NCBI GenBank assembly: GCA_963931925.1
Contig: OZ007579.1
Span: forward strand, 39,407,457 to 39,471,456
DNA length: 64,000 nucleotides
Reading direction: 5' to 3'
From: Onchidella celtica
Taxonomy: Eukaryota; Mollusca; Gastropoda; Systellommatophora; Onchidiidae
Made by a program: the position numbers and the translations under genes. Shown in pieces: positions 56,264-64,000 of this stretch. The notes under the pieces are model-generated. The model saw nothing but the letters and a program-made list of their open reading frames with translations. It ran no database searches and was not told the origin of the DNA. How positions within the stretch are numbered: the first letter of the stretch is position 1; each line of letters begins with the position of its first letter.

Positions 56264-57511
56264 TGAAGATTCAGAATGACCGTCAGTCTCATAAAGTGTA
56301 GGTTTAACCGAGCAGGCATTTGCGGATTCCAATTTCACGTTACAAAATCTCTGTATGTGGCCTACCCTATTACACTTATAACATATAGTACGATTAGGAT
56401 CGTTTCCACGATAGGGAAGACTCTGCGGTCTATTATAATTATGATTATCATCAAAATGCACTCGTCGCGGCGGTCCCTGAGGCCGGTTATATTGTTGGCC
56501 TGGATAGTTGCCACGATAATATGGGCGAGGCTCGTAAAAAGAATAACTCTGGTATCCTCGACGCGGGGATACATTACCTCGATTCGGAAAATCTCTCTGT
56601 CTACAAAAAGGCGGCTCTGATTGAAAGCGTGAATTTGGGGCCTGACGACGAGTCGGCCTTGAACGATCGTGTCCGGTTGGCGCTCCTTTGCCTACGTTGG
56701 CATAACACGGTGTTGTAGTTGAAGGCTTTGCCAAAGGACGATTTGGGTGGGCGGACGCGTATCGTTCGGCGCACGATGTGATTTCTTCAGAGGATGTCGG
56801 AGCCCTCTCTTTAAGGTGGGCGACTAAATCGGAATGACATGCGGTATAGATTTGGTCCTTTAAGACCAAATCGTAAAGTTGGGAATAATTTCCGGTAGTT
56901 ACGTTCGCGAGCTCAATCCAGCGATCTAAATAATGTTTCAACCGATTGACATAAGTTGAGAAATTTTCAGATGGCTCAGGTTTACATGAGCGAAATCTTT
57001 GATGGAAGCCATCCTCGGTATGCTGGAATCGCTTAAGCAGTGCTGTTTTAAGCTTGTCATAATCGTTGGCATCTTCTACTTTAAGGCTGTGAAATACCTC
57101 TAAAGCCTTACCTGTTAATAAATTGGACAGGCATGAACTGTACATCGCCTGCTGCCATCCGACGCATTTAGCGTGTAACTCGAACCGATGTAAATATGCG
57201 TCGATCCGGTCGAGTTTTTCATTAAATGGTGGTAGTTTTGGTTTAGTAGCATAAGAATTGGTGGCAGTAGTGGGTGTTACAAGCGATTGTTGCTCTAACT
57301 TTTTCATTGCGAGTTCATGCTGTCTTTCCTTTTCTCTTTCTACTTCTTTTTCTCTTTCTCTTTCTTCTTTTTCTCTTTCTCTTTCTCTTGCTTCTTTTCG
57401 ATCCTCGCGCTCTCGGTCTTGTTGTACGTGTCGTTCGCACCACGCGGCGCGTTCTTCCTCTGGTATGCCCAGAACTTTGGCAGATTCTAAATATTTAAGA
57501 AACTCAGCCAT
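56261..57511 (-). CDS. gag: Gag of copy A (capsid with SCAN-like segment, zinc knuckle)
   Basis: 416 codons from an ATG. Residues 1-30 form a leader (MAEFLKYLESAKVLGIPEEE). Residues 31-75 are a charged Arg/Glu/Lys helix encoded by a GAA/AGA microsatellite. Residues about 95-255 are capsid-like, and the second part (QLYDLVLKDQIYTACHSDLV and around) resembles the SCAN domain, which is thought to derive from Gmr1-like capsids. An Arg/Tyr/Pro-rich basic region follows, then one CX2CX4HX4C knuckle at C377, C380, H385, C390 for RNA binding. It forms the particle that packages element RNA. The stop at 56,261 is followed by the in-frame pol. Confidence 0.92.
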   Translation of the reverse strand: MAEFLKYLESAKVLGIPEEERAAWCERHVQQDREREDRKEAREREREKEEREREKEVEREKERQHELAMKKLEQQSLVTPTTATNSYATKPKLPPFNEKLDRIDAYLHRFELHAKCVGWQQAMYSSCLSNLLTGKALEVFHSLKVEDANDYDKLKTALLKRFQHTEDGFHQRFRSCKPEPSENFSTYVNRLKHYLDRWIELANVTTGNYSQLYDLVLKDQIYTACHSDLVAHLKERAPTSSEEITSCAERYASAHPNRPLAKPSTTTPCYANVGKGAPTGHDRSRPTRRQAPNSRFQSEPPFCRQRDFPNRGNVSPRRGYQSYSFYEPRPYYRGNYPGQQYNRPQGPPRRVHFDDNHNYNRPQSLPYRGNDPNRTICYKCNRVGHIQRFCNVKLESANACSVKPTLYETDGHSESS

Positions 57512-58075
57512 GATATGTTAAAGTCTGTAAATAGTAAGTATTTACCTACTATTAAGGTATATCGCGGTATCAATTATATTATATGAACAGTTATTGACTG
57601 TTAATATTAACTCAGTGTCTTATGTTAGCACTGCTTCGCGAAAAGAACGTTCTATCTCTCTCTCTCAAAATTATAGGCAGTATCACTTAAACTGCAAACA
57701 CTTTATCTCTCTCTGAAAATTACAAGCAGTATCACTTAAACTGCAAACACGTAAATTTTGAGAGTGATCACTCGAGACATTAATTTATCGCAGTAAAGGT
57801 GATATAGTATAGTATTTTATTGCAGTGGGAGCAACGGATAGACGGCACTGCCTTACTAGAATTTATATTGAGAGAGAGAGAGATAAAGTTTTTGCAGTTT
57901 AAGTGATACTGCCTGTAATTTTCAGAGAGAGATAGAACGTTCTTTTCGCGAAGCAGTGCTAACATAAGACACTGAATTAATATTAACAGACAATATCTGT
58001 TCATATAATATAATTGATACCGCGATATACCTTAATAGTAGGTAAATACTTACTATTTACAGACTTTAACATATC
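57512..58075. other. Head-to-head leaders of copies A and B
   Basis: Positions 57,512 to about 57,756 (copy A leader, minus) and about 57,880 to 58,075 (copy B leader, plus) are inverted copies. They share the GATACCGCGATATACC and CGAAGCAGTGCTAACATAAG phrases and a GTTTGCAGTTTAAGTGATAC unit that is doubled in A. The 120-bp centre is unmatched. Neither LTR nor a convincing primer-binding site is present, so both 5' ends are lost. Confidence 0.75.
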
Positions 58076-59389
58076 ATGGCTGAGTTTCTTAAATATTTAG
58101 AATCTGCCAAAGTTCTGGGCATACCAGAGGAAGAACGCGCCGCGTGGTGCGAACGACACGTACAACAAGACCGGGAGCGCGAGGATCGAAAAGAATCAAG
58201 AGAAAGAGAAAGAGAAAAAGAAGTAGAAAGAGAAAAGGAAAGAGAAAGAGAAAGAGAAAAAGAAGCAAGAGAGAGAGAAAAAGAAGAAAGAGAAAGAGAA
58301 AAAGAAAGAGAGAGAGAAAAGGAAAGACAGCATGAACTCGCAATGAAAAAGTTAGAGCAACAATCGCTTGTAACACCCACTACTGCCACCAATACTTATG
58401 CTACTAAACCAAAACTACCACCATTTAATGAAAAACTCGACCGGATCGACGCATATTTACATCGGTTCGAGTTACACGCTAAATGCGTCGGATGGCAGCC
58501 GGCGATGTACAGTTCATGCCTGTCTAATTTATTAACGGGTAAGGCTTTAGAGGTATTTCACAGCCTTAAAGTAGAAGATGCCAACGATTATAACAAGCTT
58601 AAAACAGCACTGCTTAAGCGATTCCAGCATACCGAGGATGGCTTCCATCAGCGATTTCGCGCATGTAAACCTGAGCCATCTGAAAATTTCTCAACTTATG
58701 TGAATCGGCTGAAACATTATTTAGATCGCTGGATAGAGCTCGCGAACGTAACTACCGGAAATTATTCCCAACTTTACGATTTGGTCTTAAAGGACCAAAT
58801 CTATACGGCATGTCATTCCGATTTAGTCGCCCACCTTAAAGAGAGGGCTCCGACATCCTCTGAAGAAATCACATCGTGCGCCGAACGATACGCGTCCGCC
58901 CACCCAAATCGTCCTTTGGCAAAGCCTTCAACTACAACACCATGTTATGCCAACGTAAGCAAAGGAGCGCCAACCGGACACGATCGTTCAAGGCCGACTC
59001 GTCGTCAGGCCCCAAATCCGCGTTCTCATTCAGAGCCGCCTTTTTGTAGACAGAGAGATTTTCCGAATCGAGGTAATGCATCGCCGCGTCGAGGATATCA
59101 GACTTATTCTTTTTACGAGCCTCGCCCATATTATCGTGGCAACTATCCAGGCCAACAATATAACCGGCCTCAGGGACCGCCGCGACGAGTGCATTTTGAT
59201 GATAGTTATAATTATAATAGACCGCAGAGTCTTCCCTATCGTGGAAACGATCCTAATCGTACTATATGTTATAAGTGTAATAGGCTAGGCCACATACAGA
59301 GATTTTGTAACGTGAAATTGGAATCAGCAAATGCCTGCTCGGTTAAATCTACACCTTATGAGACTGACGGTCATTCTGAATCTTCATGA
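58076..59389 (+). CDS. gag: Gag of copy B
   Basis: 437 codons, collinear with the copy A gag and differing mainly in the charged helix. There, about 21 extra Arg/Glu/Lys residues reflect expansion of the GAA/AGA tract (58,200-58,330). The capsid-like region with SCAN-like part and the zinc knuckle (C398 to C411, CX2CX4HX4C) are intact. The ATG start matches copy A. It ends at TGA (59,387-59,389). Function as for copy A. The gene appears usable, though its partner pol is broken. Confidence 0.92.
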   Translation: MAEFLKYLESAKVLGIPEEERAAWCERHVQQDREREDRKESREREREKEVEREKEREREREKEAREREKEEREREKEREREKERQHELAMKKLEQQSLVTPTTATNTYATKPKLPPFNEKLDRIDAYLHRFELHAKCVGWQPAMYSSCLSNLLTGKALEVFHSLKVEDANDYNKLKTALLKRFQHTEDGFHQRFRACKPEPSENFSTYVNRLKHYLDRWIELANVTTGNYSQLYDLVLKDQIYTACHSDLVAHLKERAPTSSEEITSCAERYASAHPNRPLAKPSTTTPCYANVSKGAPTGHDRSRPTRRQAPNPRSHSEPPFCRQRDFPNRGNASPRRGYQTYSFYEPRPYYRGNYPGQQYNRPQGPPRRVHFDDSYNYNRPQSLPYRGNDPNRTICYKCNRLGHIQRFCNVKLESANACSVKSTPYETDGHSESS

Positions 59390-59410
59390 CAATCAAAATC
59401 TATTCCAGTC
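59387..59410 (+). promoter_or_regulatory. Gag-Pol stop with readthrough context, copy B
   Basis: TGA CAA TCA followed by open codons to the pol ATG at 59,411, in frame (the distance from gag ATG to pol ATG is exactly 445 codons). The codons after the ninth base differ from copy A, yet the TGA-CAA-TCA is unchanged. Confidence 0.6.
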
Positions 59411-62400
59411 ATGTCCGCCCTACATGAACTGGGTGAATTAACATTTTACCAGGGCCGCGTGAACGCTATTCGCGCTTCTGTTCTACGTGACTCCGGATGC
59501 ACGACTATCGGCGTTCGACAGTCACTAGTCCGTCCAACACAATTTTTGGATAAAGAGGTAACTTGTATTACTTTTGGCGGATCTGTAGAGCGATTCCGTC
59601 TTGCAGAAGTTTATATTGATACACCTTTTCTCACAGGTATTGTTACTGCATGTGTACTGCCTAATCCAGTGGCTGATGTAATCATAGGGAATGTACCTCA
59701 AGTAAATAAGTTTCCTATCGGTAACTTGGAAATTTGGACTGAGGATGAGAGTGTTGCTTGTGCGACAACACGCCTACAATCGAGTCGACGAGCAGACAGT
59801 CCATTGAGTAATCCTACTATTGAAGTGAACATAACGTCTAGTGCATTTCATGATGAGCAACATTCAGATCCCACATTGAAGCATTTGTTTGCTAAGGTTG
59901 ATCCTACCGCACCGGATACCTCTAAGTTTCTTATTAAAGATGACTTATTATATCGTAATTTTCGGAATAAGCGAGAGACCGTTATGCAACTTGTAGTACC
60001 GAGATCTTTTCGTCGCGACATTATTCGTCTCGCGCATGACACTTCCTTGGCGGGTCACCAGGGAAAGGCCAGAACTAAGTCTCGAATACTATCGCAATTT
60101 TTTTGGCCCAGTATTTACGCAGATGTAAACCGGTTTGTATCGACATGTGACGTATGTCAGAGACGTACTCCTAAAGGAAGAGCATCGCGAGCTCCTCTGC
60201 AGGAGATGCCAATGGTTTCCAGACCATTTGAGCGCGTTGCCATAGATATAGTTGGTCCTCTACACAAGTCAGACAGAGGACATCGTTTTATACTTTCTGT
60301 CATTGACTACGCAACCCGTTGGCCAGAGGCCATTCCGCTAAAAGACATTTCAGCTGATCATATCGCTGAAGCTCTTATTACTGTTTTTTCGCGTCTTGGG
60401 TTTCCAGTTGAAATTTTATCGGACAGAGGTCCACAGTTTACCTCTGAGCTTTTTAAGAAAGTCTTGGAGTTGGTCGGGATTAAACAAAGATTGACATCTC
60501 CATACCACCCACAGTCTAATGGCTGCTGTGAACGTTGGAATGCTACCATGAAAAGTATGCTTGCGCGAGTTTCCGCCGACAAACCGAGTGATTGGGATCG
60601 ACAACTCCCCGCTATTCTTTTTGCATACCGAGAACTACCGAACGCATCGACGGGTTTTTCTCCCTTCGAATTATTGTATGGTCGTAAACCGCGTGGTCCA
60701 ATGGCCATACTCCATGATTTATTCGCCGGATCAAACACCGACGACAACGATACGCGGTCTGCATATCAATACGTTGTAGACTTACGCCAGCGAATACTTA
60801 ACGCATGTCAGCTCGCACAAAAATCTTCAGCTGCGCATGCGAGTCTTTATAAACAATATCGTGATCAAGGTAGCCGATTGCGAACCTTGACCGTCGGAGA
60901 CCAAACTCTTGTTCTCCTTCCGGAAACGAAAAATAAACTCCTTCTTACATGGAAGGGACCTTTTAAAGTTCTAAAGAGACTTTCTCGAGTAAATTATCTT
61001 ATCAAGATTCGAGGACAGGACAAAGTCTTCCATATAAATATGTTAAAGCAGTACCTGTCCGACGATGATAATCGACAGAATAATCGCCGAAATGTGGTTG
61101 CTCAGGCCAATGCGGCCTTAGTTTCAGTTGACGATGATGATCCTATTAAGATAGAGAATTCAATACCTGCACTTCGATCTTCTGAAAACACTTCGGATGT
61201 GAATATAAATCCAGATTTATCTGAATCGCAAAGACAAGATTTAAGAGATTTGCTTAACGAGTTTACTACAGTCTTTACTGATCTACCAGGTAATACTTCC
61301 TTGGTACAGCATGTTATAAGATTAAAGACGGATATACCCGTCTTTGTTAAACCATACCCGCGTCCGCTGCACGCACAAGAGACTATAATAACCGAGGTAC
61401 GTAACATGTTTCACCTGGGAGTGATAGAGCGATCGACGAGCCCATATAACTCACCCATCGTCTTAGTGAAAAAAAAAGATGATACCGTGCGTTTTTGTAT
61501 TGATTATCGTAAACTTAATGAGGTTACGATATATGACGCTGAACCGATTCCCAACCAGGAGAATCTTTTTGCTCAGTTAGCCAGGGCAACGATTTTTTCT
61601 AAAATCGATCTTTCCAAAGGTTATTGGCAAATTCCGCTTGATGAGAGTAGCAAGCAATATACCGCTTTTCAGACTCCGTTGGGTCTTATGCAGTGGCGCT
61701 ATATGCCTTTCGGGTTAGTTACAGCCCCTGCTACTTTCGCCCGTATGATGACAATATTGCTCCAGGGTATGAATTCCGTATTGTCGTATTTTGACGACAT
61801 TTGTATTTATGAAACCGATTGGTCGGGGGACCTTGCAGCCCTACGACAAGTTTTTATTGCTCTTCGTCGAGCTGGCCTTACGGCGAAACCCAGTAAGGTA
61901 TTTTTAGGATATAATGAAATTAATTTTCTGGGCCATACAATTGCCCACGGCGTTCAGACTCCTGATGACAAGAAGATAACTACCATCTTAAAGCTCCAAC
62001 CTCCTCGAACTAAGAAAGAAGTTCGTAGTTTATTGGGCTTTCTTAACTATTATAGGAAATTCATTCCAAATTTTTCTTCGCTTACAGCTCCGTTATCGGA
62101 CCTCACAAGAAAGAATTTTCCTAATAAAGTGAAATGGACAACCGAATGTGCTGATACACTTCGTACCGTTCAACGATTGTTTTCCACTTCCCCCATTCTC
62201 ATACTGCCAGACATAAACCAAATATTTATTGTCCGCACTGATTGTCGGACAAGGGATTGGGAGCTGTGTTGTTACAGGAACGAGACGATACCTTGCGGCC
62301 ATGTCTATACGCCAGCCGCAAGTTGCTGGATAGGGAATGCCGCTATGCAATTATCGAGCGAGAGTGCCTCGCTATCATTTTTGCTGTAAACGCATTTTCG

Positions 62401-62589
62401 AGATATCTACTCATGTCCGAGTTTATAATTGAAACGGACCATCGTCCGTTGTTATTCTTAAAGACTAACAGGGCTAAAAATGCTCGATTAACGAGGTGGA
62501 GTCTTGCACTCCAGGAATACCGGTTTGTTATCCGGTCTATCCCGGGCGGTGACAATTCCCAAGCTGATATTTTGTCACGTCTCATTTAA
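59411..62589 (+). pseudogene. pol: Pol of copy B, frameshifted in RNase H
   Basis: Collinear with the copy A pol: protease DSG, HHCC, D-D-35-E integrase, RT with YFDD. Over the first 940 or so residues about 17 differ. At about 62,243 a single-base loss just after the catalytic Asp of RTDAS shifts the frame, and the shifted frame ends at 62,389. The remaining RNase H (ETDHRPL, NSQADILSR) continues in the original phase to 62,589. Protease, integrase and RT could be produced but RNase H could not, so copy B is not autonomous. Confidence 0.9.
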
Positions 62590-62632
62590 ATTCCTATTAA
62601 AGAGTGTTGTGTCTTGTATTGGGGTTGGATAG
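62590..62632 (+). other. Truncated 3' UTR of copy B
   Basis: 43 bp collinear with the start of copy A's 3' UTR (to TTGGGGTTGGATAG), then abruptly replaced by LTR-3. Copy B's own polypurine tract and 3' LTR are therefore not in view. Confidence 0.8.
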
Positions 62633-63818
62633 TGTCACGAGTGGAGTGAGCGATAGTTAATAATTACGGGGGGAAAGGAGGAGAGTAAAATTAACGCACG
62701 GAGACAGGGAAGAAAAGTCGTGCATGTCATGAGTGGGGGGTCTGAAGGAGGCGAAAGCGCTGTATAACTATCACTGCAAGTTAGAAGGTCCTAGGGAGCG
62801 GATCTGTGAATAATAGCCCATCGGGCAGAGATAAAAGGAAGCAGTCGAGAAGACTAGTGAGAGTCTTTCCAGTTATGACTGGTATGTAGAATGTTGATTG
62901 ATTATTATGATTGATGTATTATATTATATTCGTCTATTACCATGATGTGAATAAGTATATGTGAGGAATGTGGAAGTCCTTGATATTGGATATAGCAATG
63001 TGCGCCATGAGCGATAGATGAAAGTGAGTTCATGGATCTGTAGCGCGAGTGAGTAGTGTGTACTCCGATGGAGGTGTGTTACCGTAAGATGTGTGGTGAG
63101 TGAAAGGTGAACTAGTGTGTGTACGCTTCATGGATTGTAAGGAGAGGTGGAGTGAATAGAAATGGTAGGGTATTATACCAATGTAATGTTATTCTTGTAG
63201 GTGTCGGGGACGGGCCGCAGAGCCACCTCGATGAGCACAGGGGATAGGCCAGCATAGGGCCGGAGGCCACACATAGGCCAGAAGTGAGGCTGTCAGTGCA
63301 GGACAGTAGAGGCACATAAAGTCGTGGCAGTCAGGCCACGGGCAGGGACGTAGATATGAGAGTGAATGAGATACTATGTTGTTGCCATGTTGATAGGCTA
63401 GTGAACTGATATTATGTTGTTGCCATGTTGATGGCTATGGAAATAATAATGTGTTATTGCCCTGCGGAGGTGCTAGGGGAGTGCTAAGGTGTATGACAAT
63501 AGGAAGGTGATACCGAGAGACTGCGGTGCCAGTGAATCATTAATGTACTATTAAGACCCTGAGGGGAGAGGCTGAGGCCGAAGTGCCTTTAGGAGTAACT
63601 ACCGGATTGTGGATCCGAGGGAGCGTGTGTGTGAGAATAAGGCCGTTGTACGGCAGTCATTTCAATAATATAATATATGTAATTGCGCTATTATATGTAT
63701 AACTATGTTTAATAAATGTGTGAGTCTGATGGGTTGTTTTGTTAAGTGTTAAACTTGTTTGTTCGTGATTGTCGTCCTGTCATAAACTATTACATTTCCC
63801 AGTCTGGGATTTGTGACA
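62633..63818 (+). mobile_element. LTR-3: 5' LTR of an unrelated retrotransposon
   Basis: 1,186 bp beginning TGTCACGAGTGG and ending TTTGTGACA, so the termini TGTCAC/GTGACA are perfect 6-bp inverted repeats. It differs from LTR-1/2 in sequence. A primer-binding-site-like sequence begins two bases downstream, so it is a plus-strand 5' LTR whose internal region leaves the window. It has inserted into copy B's 3' UTR. Confidence 0.8.
63711..63716 (+). terminator. Polyadenylation signal in LTR-3
   Basis: AATAAA about 100 bp before the LTR end, with GT-rich sequence just after it (TGTGTGAGTCTGATGGGTTG). It would define the R/U5 side of the LTR. Confidence 0.5.
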
Positions 63819-63894
63819 CTGGGGGCTCGTCCGTTGTGACACTGGGGGCTCGTCCGTTGTGACACTGGGGGCTCGTCCATTGTGACTCGTCCAT
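63812..63894 (+). repeat. Triplicated LTR-end plus tRNA-Pro-type primer-binding site
   Basis: Three 23-bp units (63,812, 63,835, 63,858) each join TGTGACAC to TGGGGGCTCGTCCGT (the last with CAT). A shortened fourth unit, TGTGAC plus TCGTCCAT, follows. TGGGGGCTCGTCCG matches the first 14 bases of the tRNA-Pro primer site used by murine leukaemia virus-type elements. Confidence 0.85.
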
Positions 63895-64000
63895 TTTCGT
63901 AATATTTAGTTGTAGTTAGTTAGTAGTAGGTATTTGTGCTGTCTTGTTCGTTGGATGAATGGACATTTCATGATATGACTTATGTATAATAATGAATGTA
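63895..64000 (+). other. Start of internal region of the LTR-3 element
   Basis: AT-rich leader sequence. No coding frame is visible before the window ends. Confidence 0.5.

Noticed and set aside
57830..57845. TGGGAGCAACGG in the head-to-head centre as a primer-binding site
   Set aside because: It starts with TGG but I cannot match it to a tRNA 3' end, and no LTR terminus adjoins it.
59848..61407. Antisense frames of 60-130 codons inside gag and pol
   Set aside because: They mirror the real reading frame in both copies and carry no domain.
53060..62389. Assigning the elements to Ty1/copia because integrase precedes RT
   Set aside because: The RT (YFDD, FCIDYR), the GPF-type integrase tail and the zinc-knuckle Gag are Ty3-like; order alone is not enough.
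53017..62632. Treating the A/B palindrome as a fold-back sequencing chimera
   Set aside because: A chimera would have identical arms; these differ at many residues, in gag tract length and in a leader duplication.

Overview
The window looks like nuclear DNA from an invertebrate animal, most plausibly a mollusc and perhaps a gastropod. The reasons are long gene-free stretches, abundant microsatellites, non-LTR retrotransposon tails with the C-terminal zinc finger common in lophotrochozoan genomes, several small terminal-inverted-repeat transposon families, and one multidomain C-type-lectin/EGF membrane protein exon. The species assignment is inference. There are no bacterial-style operons. I recognised no tRNA or rRNA gene and no CRISPR array.

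Layout. Positions 1-24.8 kb are non-coding and repeat-rich. They hold at least five recurring small transposon or repeat families (called MITE-A, B, C, E and others here), foldback elements, a piggyBac-like remnant (8.6-9.7 kb), a decayed LINE tail (13.7-14.2 kb) and large TATC and CT arrays. Positions 25,179-26,509 are the only convincing host coding exon. It encodes a lectin domain, four calcium-binding EGF repeats and one transmembrane segment. Its last 77-78 bp are repeated in tandem three more times just past the stop. Positions 26.8-47.7 kb again hold repeats, foldback elements, three LINE tails (all on the minus strand), an Asp/Glu-type trinucleotide array (44.5-45.4 kb) and several TATC/CT arrays.

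Positions 47.7-64 kb are a nested cluster of LTR retrotransposons. Copy C (LTR 47,694-48,972 plus a broken RT/RNase H remnant) ends abruptly at the first base of a second LTR (51,052-52,382). That LTR is the 3' LTR of copy A, which has intact pol (53,060-56,239) and gag (56,261-57,511) on the minus strand. Copy A meets copy B (gag 58,076-59,389, pol 59,411-62,589, plus strand) head to head with no 5' LTR between them, so the pair forms an inverted repeat with arms of about 4.7 kb. Copy B is cut at 62,632 by an unrelated LTR (62,633-63,818), which is followed by triplicated tRNA-Pro-type primer-binding sites.

The most notable biology is in the A/B/C family. Its pol order is protease, integrase, reverse transcriptase, RNase H. 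That is the Ty1/copia order carried by proteins with Ty3/gypsy motifs, as in the Gmr1 group. The gag has a SCAN-like capsid segment and a zinc knuckle. Gag and pol share one reading frame and are separated only by a UGA in a CAA-UCA context known to favour stop-codon readthrough. Gag would build the particle, readthrough would give Gag-Pol, and protease, RT/RNase H and integrase would copy and insert the element. Only copy A keeps all of this open.
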